In this document: in pieces, positions 12,346 through 24,459 of the stretch
Numbering within the stretch: position 1 is the stretch's first letter
Layout: every line of letters begins with the position of its first letter
NCBI RefSeq assembly: GCF_008831285.2
Contig: NC_045142.1
Coordinates: 24,813,876 to 24,877,875, forward strand
Source: Nymphaea colorata
Lineage: Eukaryota; Streptophyta; Magnoliopsida; Nymphaeales; Nymphaeaceae
Length of the DNA stretch: 64,000 nucleotides
Direction of reading: 5' to 3'
Translations under genes and position numbers: made by a program
Notes under the pieces: model-generated
The model's database searches: none
The model's input: the letters and a program-made list of their open reading frames with translations, nothing else
What the model was told of the DNA's origin: nothing

Positions 12346-13349
12346 GTAGAATTACTTCATCCTTACCACATTCGCTAGTTTTTTTAAAAAGAAATTTTTG
12401 TTACTGGAGGTCCAATACTTTGTCTCTGACACAAAAAAACTCATAAATCTAAGTAAACATGCAAAACTCTTAGATTATTAACGAATTGTATTGCACATTT
12501 TTGCTGTAAAGTGTTTGCCATTGTCATAAAAAGCTAAAAATCTTTACCAATGGAATTTCCAATGTTCAGTCGAGTTAAAAGGCGTTAGTAAAGGTAAAAA
12601 TCTTATTTGGCAGTTATAATAAAAACTACAGCATCATAAAAATTATTTTAAGAATGAAAAGGTTATTTCTTAAATATCTCACTCGCCTGACAATAACAAT
12701 GTCACCTTCTTTTGAATTATACAGGAAGTATAGATCCCAAAACCAAAGTCCAGACTTTTTTTCTTTGAGAAAAATGATGGTAGAAAAACAAATCATTTTT
12801 TTACGCAAAGAAAAAAGAAAATATCTAAAAGATATCGATGCTCATGACATAAGCGAGTTCCAAAAAAATAATAAGGTCAATGCATGCGAAATATAATATT
12901 TTAAGAAGCAATTAGCCAATGCTACCATAATATCTTATAAGAATCTTAAGTTAATGACGGTCATCCTCAAACATGAAAACTTTGTATTTTTCATATTTAT
13001 TTTTAAGTTAAAAACTATTTTCTCCTTTTTAGGAAAAGTATTATTATTGTCATTTCACGCAACGAGGACACCATATTTCTTGCTATTAATAACCAAGATA
13101 TGGGCTCCCCAAATGAAATATTTTCTTTAAAAAAGTAATTATGCTCTAAAAGCCTCATGGTTTAGTTGGTCAATTGTGGAAGTGCGGGGAATCAAACCGG
13201 GCTTACTCAACCAACCATGGATGGACCGAGTTGAAATCAGCTTTGTTTGGTATCACCAAAGTATAAGATGCAATTTGTATTAAAGTAATGCGCATGAGTA
13301 TTCTAGTGCCTCCTTAATATTGACTTTGACATAGTCTATATATATATAT

Positions 13350-13383
<34 letters not shown>

Positions 13384-13667
13384 AGATTTATTAGTGGTTG
13401 GACTTTTTAAAAGGCAATTGCATCAAAAGCATCCGTCCATTTGAAAAAAAAAAAGGAAAACGTGACCACTACCCATTCTTAGGAATGTCTTGCATTAAAT
13501 GAAAATAGTCAAGGAATTTCATGATGATGCTTCTTTGGTGGATGCACGATCACTGATCATTCACATAACTCCTTTGTCTGCCATGATTTGGTTTGTTGAT
13601 CCTCTCATAAATAGTGGATTTGAGATCCAAGATAAACAGGGGTAAAGACACATATGGCCATGTGTGG

Positions 13668-13823
13668 GCAATTGCCCATACAGTCCAATAAAGTTTCCAT
13701 GTTTATATACTGGTTGATACCAAATTACATATATATATATATATAGCAATTGCCCATAGAGTCCAATAAAATTTCCATGTTTATATATTGGTTGATATAA
13801 AATTATATATATATATATATAAC
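13668..13823. repeat. 78-bp tandem duplication with (AT)n ends
   Basis: The unit gcaattgcccata...ttggttgata, ending in (AT)n, occurs at 13668-13745 and again from 13746, with a few substitutions. The (AT)n at the end of each unit may have helped the duplication by slippage or unequal crossing-over. Confidence 0.8.
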
Positions 13824-15341
13824 ATAAATTTGTTTCTTCTTCTTGCATAAAATTAAACATTGCAGATGTAGTGAAAGGTCGCTGTAAGTTTCAATCCCAT
13901 TTATATGCACTTAATAAAGTGGATGCCGACTGCTTTTGTTCATGAGCTCATTGATCTTTAGATGAGTATTTGACAATAAGAATATTACGTTTTCAAAACA
14001 GTTATTTAAAAAGAAAAAACAAAATCTCCAAAGCTTTATAAAAAATGGGCATGATTATATTTAAAGTTTGGTTGTTAGATCTAGAAATAACATCCAACTT
14101 CATACATGTTCCTTTAAACAAGAATATGGTCATATTCAAGTATGTGTTTCAAGAATATTTGTTTCGAGAATATAATGTCCTTCTTGATCTATGCTCACGA
14201 ATATGATTATATCTCCAGGATATATGCAACTGGGCAAGATTTATATTCAAAGTGTGACTATTTGGCAATAATAGCACATCGTTTCTGTTTCAAAAATAAG
14301 GTAAATTCATGAAATTCAGACCAAAAATATTTTTATTTTTTAAATATTTTTTTTAATTTATAAAATGTTTTGACTTTGGGATGATAAGTATCTGGACTTG
14401 AAAGTGACAGGATATAATCGAAGGATTCAGACTCAAATTTAAATTTGAATTGTGGATATAATAAACAATTCTTTCTTAGCTCATCAAGCTCTAGGGGAAA
14501 ATGCGGAGATTTTTTCCTTTTAAATGAATGTTTTGGTAGAAAACACTGTCATTATTAGTTCAAGGCTATTACAAAAATTATTTTTAAAACATTTTTTTTA
14601 ATCATAGAGAACCAAGTGTGTAAATCAAATGGCAAGACTTGATGTATTCCAGGGTGTAGCATGGCTGGTCGTGACGTGTTGTTGACTCATCCTTAGTTTG
14701 ATTCTCATGGGTGTTATTCTTTTGAAGTGTAAACGATGGCATGTGCAACACTCGAGGTACTTGGTGCACGTATAGTCACTCGAGGAAGGTTGATTTTGGC
14801 CTCTCACTAGAGATGCAGGTGTTAAAATTAAAAAATGTATACTTTTAATCTAAATAATATATAAATATAATTAATCGTAATAAAAATATTATAGTTATAT
14901 ATATATAAATAGAAATAATAATAAAACTATCTTATCGAGCAAAACCGAGCTTAGTCGAGCCCACTCTAGCCAGCTTCATAATTTATTAGGTTGACCCAAT
15001 CCTTTTTTTGGGGCTTGAGCCCGACACCCAGTTGGGCCGTTTCCGGGCCCAATGCCGGCGCTTAGCCTTGAGGGTTTGACACATGTAGTTAGCTCAATGA
15101 GTAAAAGGCGAAATAAAAAACTTTTGTAAGGATGGTATAGGCAACTGCTTATCATTGGGAAAAGCATGCTTCAGCATCTAGTAGCTAGGTGCTTGGCCTT
15201 ATTGAGACTCACTTTTATCTACAAATTCAATATCATGAACCATACTGGGACTCAATTTTATCTACAAACTCAAAATCATGAACTTTTATTCATCACAACC
15301 TTCTCACACACAGATTTGGCCCTCAACAGCAGAAATTCATG

Positions 15342-15342
<1 letters not shown>

Positions 15343-15397
<55 letters not shown>
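15343..15397. repeat. (TA)n microsatellite
   Basis: About 54 bases of TA dinucleotides. Overlapping open frames that read Tyr-Ile repeats are artefacts of this run. Confidence 0.9.
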
Positions 15398-15403
<6 letters not shown>

Positions 15404-16682
15404 ATTTGAAAATTTATTTCAATTTTTGAAACCAATTTTACTTATCATTGAGAAAAAGAGAAAGAGAGAAAGGGAGATATCCATCCATCCATTCGACTTC
15501 TCACATACACAGGTTCTCAACAACCGGAGAAATTTATATTTCATAAAGAAAGTCAACAACTACAACAATCTTTTAAAGGTTCATCGAGATGATTTGCCTT
15601 CGGATGTGACCCAGTACTTATCCTGTGGGGTACGTCACAAGGTAAATTTTATGCCGAAAATTTACAAACGTAAAACCCATATTTATCTTGAAGGGTTTCA
15701 GGGTAGATTTTGAAGCGATTATTTACAATGCAAATTCTATTTTAAACTCGGGTAATTTTTCCAAAAAAAAGTGTATCACGTTTCTTATCAAACAAATGAT
15801 ACTTAAGTTTTACGTGAAAAGCAACCTTATAAATATACAAAAACATTGAAACCAATTTTACTGTTCATTCATTCATGGCATGAGAGAGAGAGAGAGAGAT
15901 TATGGTAGGTGGGTCATATTAAAGGCTAGGAGGGATAAGGATGCTCCAAATAATTAGCGAGTCGTACGCCCATCCAACAACTCATCATGTCCGCAACGTA
16001 TATGATATTCTCAACTACTCTGGATAACTTTCAACTTGGGTATTGAAATCTTTATTTTTTTTTTTTCCATCTAAATAATTGATGTCACACTCTTATAACA
16101 AGGTGAACAAACGACACTCTTCCCCTTATTTTTTTTTTCATAAAATATGAATAAAAACAAAACAATGGTTTTTTTTTTTTTAGTTATCCATGTGAGCAGA
16201 TAAGTGGGTGAGCATCTATCTTTGTCCCCCATATCGAGATAAAAGGAATCTTTTATCCGGATAATTCTATGGGCAGCAAGTGGGTTTGGAGAAGCCCTTG
16301 GTTTCTCTCTCCGCTTTATGAGGCCCCAAGGTGAAATGGGGTGGGCACGCTGCTGGCCCACGGCTATACCATTATTTGCATCCGATTTGAAATTTTGGAG
16401 ATCCCATCAAACAAGACGTGTTTGATGGCTTGATGTTTAAGATCTGAGGGTCGGATCTGCTAGCACAACCATAGTTTTAGCAAACCAAAGTGGGGATTTT
16501 AAATCCTCAAAATACATGAATGGGAAGGACCTATCTCTTGTGCCCATCACAAATCTACGCAGGAACCAGCTGCTGCTCCCACCTGAGAAAGAGATAGAGA
16601 GAGAGAGAGAGAGTGAGTGAAAAAGGGTAAGGAAGTGCGTATGTGTGTTCCATAATCAAGCCCTCAATAGAGGGTTTTCATA

Positions 16683-17240
16683 TATATATATATAGAAAGA
16701 GAGAGAGAGAAAGAGAGCCGATAAAATGGGAATATATAACAAAATTTGGGGACAACAGGTCCCCTAGGTACATCCGCAAAAAACAAACCGCAAAAACAGA
16801 ATCAGGAAGAGGAAATATACAATACAATGCACAGAAAAATAAGAGAGAGAGAAAAGGCGGCGCGGCATAGTCACCCAGTCGCAGACGGACAGCGGCGCTT
16901 CAACCGAATGGCAAACTAGACATCTCCTTGCACAAGACGAGCCACATAATCTGGCGAAGAGAAGGTGTCCCTAAAGACTCTGTTGTTGCGCTCCTCCCAA
17001 ATGCGCCACCAAGTTGAAATGAGCCACGGCCTCCAGACATGACCCCAGAAAGCAGTCAGGTGGGGGGAAGGACAAAAGAGGAAGAAAGAATACAAAGCAA
17101 CCATCGGCCATGGGTACTGAGAGAAAGAATCACCTACTCCTTACAACTCATGAGCCAATCAAACAACAGGGAGAAAGGCATCGAAAGGGAAAAAGAAACT
17201 GAAGCTCTGCACCTTATGGCTACTGGGGTCGAGTGTGTAA
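16683..17240 (-). mobile_element. 5'-truncated LINE (L1-type) 3' end, copy 2
   Basis: Minus strand 17104-16916 encodes LFCPSPHLTAFW, WWRIWEERNNRVF and LVQGDV, the same ORF2 C-terminus as copy 1 at 5085-5600. The 3' UTR then runs to a tail of TCTCTTTCTCTC and (TA)n at about 16683. Its 5' end at about 17240 abuts the (TA)n/(GA)n tail of copy 3. Only the last few hundred bases of the element remain, so it is a dead 5'-truncated insertion. Confidence 0.75.
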
Positions 17241-17246
17241 AGTGCA

Positions 17247-17425
17247 AAGACTATATATATATATATAAAGAGAGAGAAAACCGATAAAATGAGAATGCAT
17301 AACACAATTTGGATGTAAGAAGTTCCTTAAATACAAGAACAAACCGCAAAAGTAAAACAAATGAATGAAACATACAAGACACTAACACAATAAACCAGAG
17401 TAAAAATGGGGTGGGGGAGGGAAGA
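17247..17425 (-). mobile_element. LINE 3' UTR fragment, copy 3
   Basis: The words ccgataaaatgagaatgcataacacaatttgg and acaaaccgcaaaag (plus strand) match the 3' UTR of copies 1 and 2. The tail is atatatatata then aagagagaga. Only the UTR remains. It lies head-to-tail with copy 2 in the same orientation. Confidence 0.65.
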
Positions 17426-18320
17426 GAGAGGGATAAAGATGAGAGGCTCTGGGGGTCATGAAATGAGATTTTTGATGACGGCCGGTTCTAAGATCCAAGA
17501 TTTCATATCCCTACGAGGCCAACAAGCACACCCTGTATTTTGCTACTTAATGTGGTTTCAAATTCACAGTATTGAAATATAATATTTGTTCAAAAAGTAG
17601 TCTCACAAGGGATAAATTCTAAATCAGCTTTAGATATAGTCGAATGCTACTTAACATAGATCTAAAAATACACAATGCCCAAATCTACTAATGTAAAGAA
17701 TTATAGTAAAATCCATGGTATATTACTTTTTTGCATTGAGAACAGTTGAATTTAAGATCCGAGAGTGGGTTTAATCTTGAATCTATGGTTCTCAAATCAC
17801 AATGATCTCAAATCGTATGCAATCAAACGCCTCCTAACAATGAAAGACAAGTACTTTACCACCCATTCAAGTGAATGAATCAAAAACTTCAATCTGATGG
17901 ATGAAAAAATAAAACTTCAAAAAAAATCTTCGTCAAAAGAAAGAGGCATATCAAGAATTTGAGATCTTTATCTTTAGATAAAAGTTTTCATCTACCAAGA
18001 ACCTGACACCAGACATACGTCAGTAAAGCCGTGCAGGCTTTCGCATTAAAAAGGCCACTCGCCAATCCCCGAGCAGAGGAGATTTCGTGTCTTTCCGTGT
18101 GTGTGCTCACTCTTTGCGCCGTCCGGGGCTCTCGGGGCTCTCTGGCAGTGGCTGGCTATGCTCCACGAACCAAGATATTTTCTGCTGTGCGAGATTGATG
18201 AGCTGGCTAGTCATGTGATCACCGACCCCACTGTAATAATCTGCGATCTTCTTACATTATATATGTGGAATCGCATTTCTGCAGTGATAGCGAGAGTGAA
18301 GAAGAAGAAGGAGGAGGAGG
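17426..18320. other. Upstream region of the USP gene
   Basis: No coding exon was recognised. The last 250 bases are more mixed in composition and contain GA-rich DNA just before the USP start codon (gaagaagaaggaggagg), consistent with a plant 5' leader. The transcription start cannot be placed. Confidence 0.4.
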
Positions 18321-18323
18321 AAG

Positions 18324-21059
18324 ATGGAGAAAGAGAGATCGGTGTTCATAGTAGGGATTGATGAAAGCAAGCAGAGCTTCCATGCTCTTGAGTGGGCGTT
18401 AGATAGTTTCTTCGCTCCTTTTTCACAAGAAACTCTTCCCTACAAGCTTGTCATCCTCCATGTCAGGCCCGTTGTTTCTTCCTATGTTGGCATGGCTGGC
18501 CCTGGTACGTCAACCTTCTTCTTCTTCTTCTTCTTCCTGCGGATTTTTTGTGTTTATGCTGTCGTGCAATACTGTTTTTCGACCAAGAAGGACTTCAATG
18601 GCTTCTGATTTGTGCTAAAAGATAGGCACCTCTTTCTAGGGCTCCTGCAGATTGGTGGTTTGAACTGGAACCACCTTGGCCCCCTTTTCTTTTCTTCCGC
18701 TTCCTCATTCACTTTTAGATTGTTCTGGTGGATGTTGTTGGAAAAGATTTTGTTCAATTTCGCTCTTCCCCTGTTTCTTTATCGAGTTCAACAGTTTTAG
18801 GCTCTGTGAATGTTCATTTTTTCTTGGGGTTGGTCCTGTTATGCTTTTGTAAAACGAGAAACAAGTTGGGATTTGCCATTGTTGATCTTTTAAGTATGAT
18901 GGTAGTTCTGTTAAAGATACAATATATTTTCGATTTACGGGTTTTCAGATACCATATTTCAGATTTTTCATTTTTTGTAGAACATTCAATTGCTTTTTTT
19001 TTCTTCATCTTCACACTGTATTTGTATATCAAATATTTTTCTTTTCAAGATCAAATATCAGTGTCTCTGATCATGATAAAGCTTGATGATTATGTTCTTT
19101 TCTTCTTCAGCAAATCCGTCTGATCCAAAAAATACAAGTTAGCAAATAGGCAATGCTAAACATATCCATACAGATGCCAGCAGCAGCAAGAGATGCACAC
19201 TTGGCTAGAGTTGGAGTCAAGATCATCGAGTTGAAGAAGCTCGAGTTTAATACCCTCTATTAACATAATCTCACATGAGTTTGTAACTGCCTATCTCCAT
19301 TTTGTCTAGGACTAAGCAAATACAAGCACAGGGATGCATGCGTATGTGTGTGTGGTTTGATCTGGTGCTTTATTAGCTTATGCTATTTTCTTGAACGTTT
19401 GTTTTTTTGAATTTATAGGTGCTAGTGATATCTTGCCAATGGTAGAGCATGATCTACATGCTTCAGCTACCAAAGTTACAGAAAGAGCTAGAGAGATCTG
19501 CGTTTCAAAATCAGTAAGATTTTCTTTCACATCATTTTCATTATTGCAATGCTATTGGTTCTCAATTTCCATCACAGTTGGTTACTTGTTTAGCTCATAA
19601 AGTTTTTCATAAATGTGTTTATTAACCAACTAAAAGGAAATGTCAGTAACTCAAAAGTATGACGAAATATATAATGAAACATTAAATGCTATGACAGCAA
19701 AAAAAAAAAAGCTTATTCTTCTCTCTTTATGAGAAAGGAAGAGGTGATAGTAAACCACAAGAACATAAAAAAAGGGGCATCTTTGCCTTCTAATCAAAAA
19801 ATGGTGCAAAAACATAAATTAAGGGGCTGTCCCTTGCCACATGGCCAGAACTGGTCGTGTCCTTAAGTAGGTGTATGAGCGACCTCAAGAGTTTTACCAA
19901 TTGGAAACTTGTACATGTGCAGCAACTTGCAAATATATATATATATATAGATATATAAGAAAACCGGGTTCTGATTCTAATAATTCAGACAATTGAGTTT
20001 ATTTCTCTCTTTATAAAATGCTCAATAATGAGTATTCAATGAAGAAAGAAATAAGCTTAAAGATTAAAGTTATTAAGATTTGTACAAGTGAAGATTCTTT
20101 GTCCTTGTGTGGACACTTTTCGAAAATAAAGACTTGACAACTGTAAAGATAATTGATTGTTGTCCACCTTTTTAAAAGCTAGATTTGCCATTAGAACCTG
20201 TAAGGCATTTGGCCTTGTTCATCGGACTGCTCTTAATGGTATCTTATGGTGATCTGCTGTTAGTTGTTGAATCTCATTATAAGATGAATATGTTTAATAT
20301 TGTCTGCCAATTTGTGAAGACATCAAGTTATATATAGTGGTGGATGCATGTGTAGGTTACCGATTTTACTACTGAAGTGAAGGAAGGCGATGCCAGGAAT
20401 GTCCTTTGCGAGGCAGTTGAAAGGCATCATGCAAGCATGTTAATTGTGGGCAGCCATGGATATGGAGCAATCAAAAGGTAAGTGAAACCAAATGTAGACT
20501 TCACGCAGAACTTTTTTTAGGCCGACTATGTCATATAGTTTGATAATCACCGTTTGCTGCTAGTGTCAATTAGATGTCTACTGTTCGTGTTTCTTGATTA
20601 CCTCTCGCTAGCTCAGTGGATACTGTATTTTCCTTTTTCTTGTTTCATTAGAGTGAAACAAAAGCTTTTCAAGTTGGACAGAACAATATAGAAGAAGTAC
20701 ATGTTTTCAAAAAATTCAAGATAATAAGCTTGTTTTACAACAAAAGCTAGGCCTGTATCAGAAAAACAAAAGAAATGAAGCCTGTTTTTGAGCTTCCAAC
20801 AAGTGGGTAGAAAAATTTTTACCAAACAGAGGCTAGCTGTCGTACCATCATTAATTGAGAGGTAAAGAAGGGGTTTTTTTCTTGGGTTGTCTCCCCACCA
20901 ACCCAAAAAGGAAAAGGAGGAGGAGAAGAAGAAAAGAAAAAAAGAAAGGAGGGTAAGTGAATTTTTTTAGAATTCAGAAAATGTTGCTGAAACCATAAAC
21001 TTAACTGGGAGCTATATGTTGCTAATGCACTATCTCCCTCTTTTGAAACGTTGCATTTG

Positions 21060-21117
<58 letters not shown>

Positions 21118-21643
21118 TTTGGGTTTTAATAATGTTTTTATAATAAGCAAAAATGAATGGCTCCCACGGCATCAACATTTTGATAATAAAAAAGTTAGTA
21201 TTTTTCATAAAAACAACTTGATTCAAACCTAAAATAAGTGAAGAGGCCCATTCAGGAACAAGAAAATGGCATCGCGATTTGGATCTTGATGAAACAATAC
21301 ATCAATCAAAAAATCAAAAGAATACATCAATAAAAAGATGTTCAGTGAATTATAACAAAATAGATTTTATAAATATATTTTTTTAGCAAAAAATTGAAGG
21401 GTCAGGTTTTCATTCCTCACCTAAGTGTTTGTTTTTTATTAATTTCTCTTATATATATATACATTCTTTTTTCTTTTGCTTTGATTTACTTAAGTTAAAA
21501 TTTCAGTTACTAGGTGTCATAGCATCTTACCAGGGGTTTACTTAATGGAATTTGGGTGCAGGGCTGTGTTGGGGAGCGTAAGTGATTACTGCGCTCATCA
21601 TGCTCACTGCACCGTGATGATTGTTAAGATGCCCAAGGTTTAA
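18324..21643 (+). CDS. Universal stress protein (USP, UspA-type) family protein, four exons, 159 aa
   Basis: Exons 18324-18504, 19419-19513, 20356-20477 and 21562-21643 total 480 bases with frame intact and GT-AG junctions. One UspA domain fills the protein. It begins with FIVGIDESKQSFHALEWAL, the first beta strand and helix with the Asp that contacts nucleotide. It ends with GSHGYGAIKRAVLGS, the family ATP-binding motif G-x2-G-x9-G-S, then SDYCAHHAHCTVMIVK. Small plant USPs bind ATP/AMP and are tied to abiotic stress, hypoxia and phospho-signalling; the partner here is unknown. Length is typical (about 160 aa). Intron 3 carries a (CT)n run at 21064-21112. The start is the first ATG giving the canonical strand-1 motif. 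Confidence 0.93.
21064..21112. repeat. (CT)n microsatellite in USP intron 3
   Basis: About 48 bases of uninterrupted CT lie in the third intron of the universal stress protein gene. Confidence 0.9.
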
Positions 21644-21949
21644 GCACTAGACTGGTCGTTGCGAACCAGCTCTGTGCTTCATCTGCTGTTCATTGCAAGC
21701 TCTTTTGTAATCCATATGTATCGATTTCGCACGACTTGGACGTAATTTTTGATGATTACACGTTGATCTTCGCAGACCATTTGAGACATACTTTAAATTT
21801 TAGTAGCTTCATGAAATCTATTTGTGAATGAGTTATTTCTCTCCATACTAAAAGACCTATCAAATGAAGCAGTTTGGGATTGCAATTAGGGGCACCAGCT
21901 AGTCTATTTAAGATATTCTTAAGGGGGTTGGTGTGGTAGGGGAGGGGGC

Positions 21950-22096
21950 TGGTAGGCGGCTAGCCACTTTCAGTTTCAAATTCTTAAGGCGTCAACTCTT
22001 TGTGCTATAAAAAGGAAGCCTCCTGGTAGGCGGTTAGTTTCAGTTTCGAATTCTTAAGGTGTCAACTCTTTGTGCTATAAAAAAGAAACCCTAGGG
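21950..22096. repeat. 74-bp tandem duplication downstream of USP
   Basis: The unit starting tggtaggcgg and containing aattcttaagg and caactctttgtgctataaaaa occurs at about 21950-22023 and again from 22024, with about 10 percent differences and a small indel. It is non-coding. Confidence 0.8.
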
Positions 22097-23220
22097 TTGG
22101 GTCGGAGCTTCGACTCTTTTTTGGGTGGTATGATGAAATCTTCCTCTAGCTCACCAAGACGTAGTCGATTTAAGACAACCAAACATAATGGAATTTAGAT
22201 CAAATTTAAATTTGGTATACAAGCGCACTTGAGTTTTAAATAAGCCTTTTAATATGACATTAGAAAGCATTTTACAGTAAATCCAACCTATTTGCAACCC
22301 TAATCACGATTTTCTAATCTAACCCATTTGCAATCTTAGTCACAATTCTCTTGGTAAACTTTTAATTGGTTTGAAATTCAGAACTGTATTTTGCAAGTAA
22401 ACGTCTTCATGACCCTGACACTGAAATATGGTTAGAGACCTGGACAAAATGTTAACGTTGATTTGGGATTGGAACAATCAAGTAACCAACATAGTAAGGA
22501 ACGCTCCCTTAAAAACTCAACAAGTCTATCTTAGTTTTGGGGTTTCATGATCCTGACTCCTGAGAGAGAGGCCCTAGAAATATAGCAACTCAAGAAGCGT
22601 CCAGCTCTAGAAATATTGCAACAAGACGATGTGCCCGTAAGTTAGAACATCGAATTACATAGCATGTTCAACCTCAGACTAGCTAGTGCAGATCTTATAA
22701 ACAAACAAAGGAAAGATTTAACAAGCAAAACATTTTGAATTTCAACAGCTATAAAACATTTTGAATTTCAAGCACAAGTACCACAAGGAAAACCGATGCC
22801 ATAGGGGAAGTAATACAGTTTTATAATCACCATCGTGCATCCGTCTGTATCAGACACATTGCATTCTAGAATAGCAACAATAGATTCACCAACATTAAAA
22901 TTTAAGCAGAGCTGCAGATAATATTGTTACTGTAGCAGAAAAGAAGACAGTAGCTTATGGACATCATTAAGAAACACATGCACACGCACAGATACAAGTA
23001 GTGAAGTGAAAATGTTTGAAGTCAAGCAAGCCCAATCAAGAAGTTGTTCTTGTTCTCTTTCTTCCAATACACACTCCAAGCAGATTTTCTTGTATCAAAT
23101 CGAGGAAACCCCAGCACCTTTACCCAAGTAAAACATCTGAAAATCACATTCAGATCTTGATCTACATCAAAATTGTTTGCTTGCAACAACCAGAAGTGAA
23201 CCTGTGAGCCTGAAGGTATG
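22097..23220. other. Intergenic DNA, no gene recognised
   Basis: No exon with domain similarity was seen. On the minus strand this is downstream of the TCTP pseudogene, so part could be its former 3' UTR. Confidence 0.45.
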
Positions 23221-23437
23221 CTAATTCAATGCAACGACATCAGTATCAAAAGCGCCCATCCAGCTCAAAGCCAGACACTCACAGCTGAAGGTCTTAAGCT
23301 TAGAGAGGAGAAATTTGGTAGCTTCTTCAATGTGTTTCTTGAATAGTTCCTGCTTCTCCTCATCCAACTTGGGAGTAAATGCCTTAATGTGACGCTTCAT
23401 ATAAGTCACAAACTGCTTGATCGTCAACACCTTCGTC
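23221..23437 (-). pseudogene. TCTP pseudogene, 3' part
   Basis: Read on the minus strand just left of the copia element, the sequence continues the acidic TCTP loop (DEGVDDQA, one frame). It then jumps without the expected linker to [24 protein letters not shown] and [12 protein letters not shown] in another frame. These match the helical hairpin of plant translationally controlled tumour protein. About 20 codons between the two parts are missing, with a short GCAG/AAGCAG homology at the joint. After KLK one base is missing relative to the family and the frame runs to a stop at 23221, so the conserved C-terminal strand region is lost. TCTP is a cytosolic growth regulator, but this copy cannot make it. 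Confidence 0.85.
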
Positions 23438-23912
23438 TGTTGGGATTTCTCCCCATAACGCATATACAAAACCAAACGTATATACCCTAAACAGGATCAT
23501 GCTCATGCTAAATCATTGAAATAAACGAAACCTTAAACTGAAGCAGAAGCGTACCTGAATCCATCTGATATGGTGCACGGGAAGATCGCAGCAGGGTCTT
23601 CCAGGGTACGTGCGGCGCGCTTGAGGTCTCTCTCAGATGGGGAAGAGGAAAACCCTAGAAACCAATGTTTCAGGCAACCATTGCACGACCCCAGGGACCA
23701 CTACCATTTTTATAATAAGGACAATTACGGATTCCACCCATCAAAGAGTCTGTAATTCCGTACTGGTATCTATACATTTCAAAATTACCCCATACCATCT
23801 AAAATGACGTAATATCCCGAAATACAATCACTTAAGCGGATATTTACATTAAGACAGCCATAATGTCTGAAATTCCTCATAGACATATGCCGGCCCACCA
23901 AATGATCTTTCA
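23438..23912 (-). repeat. 3' LTR of the copia element
   Basis: 475 bases matching 28926-29400 at about 97.5 percent by eye. On the minus strand it starts TGAAAGATCATTTGG and ends AATCCCAACA. Confidence 0.95.
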
Positions 23913-23930
23913 ATCTCCCACTTGGGCCAA
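23913..23930 (-). other. Polypurine tract of the copia element
   Basis: Immediately inside the 3' LTR the minus strand reads AAGTGGGAGAT, the usual plus-strand priming site of plant copia elements. Confidence 0.8.
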
Positions 23931-24459
23931 ATATGTCTTAATACATTCAGACATTACATAAAACCTTAGGAACTCATAATTGCTATCTTATAAACGTCAT
24001 TTTCACCAATCTCGTCCATGACCATATCAACACAGAACCAAAGCGGCTTTCACTATAATAAAATTAACTAAACCTTCAATGATCACAAATGTTAACATAA
24101 TCAATGACATAGATCTGATATGGATGTATAGCATGAGAATTACATGCAATGTGATTACAACATGTCTATTCTCAACTGGTCCAACTTTAAAACATTATGG
24201 AGATCAAAACATAAACACAGAATGGAACCAAAAAACTTTAAACTTTATTCTGCAGAAAACTGAATATGTGTCCATACATTAGAGCAAACAAAATACAAAC
24301 TCCCACTAAACCAGCACATCATCCAAGGATAACATTCCCATACGAACAACATGTTCGTGAAAGACCTTATGTGTCAAACCCTTGGCATGCAGATCCGCAA
24401 ATCATAGAGTTTGTCCCAATATGCTCTAAAGATACCTGACCATTCTGTATCCTCTCTTT

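Larger units (their letters stand above)
12346..16670. other. Intergenic DNA with microsatellites and tandem repeats
   Basis: No coding exon was recognised. It holds a (GA)n run near 13352-13382, a 78-bp tandem duplication at 13668-13823, a (TA)n run near 15343-15397, GA-rich patches near 15880-15900 and 16590-16620, and low-confidence tRNA-like promoter words near 13150-13200 and 14645-14700 that could be old SINEs. Confidence 0.5.
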
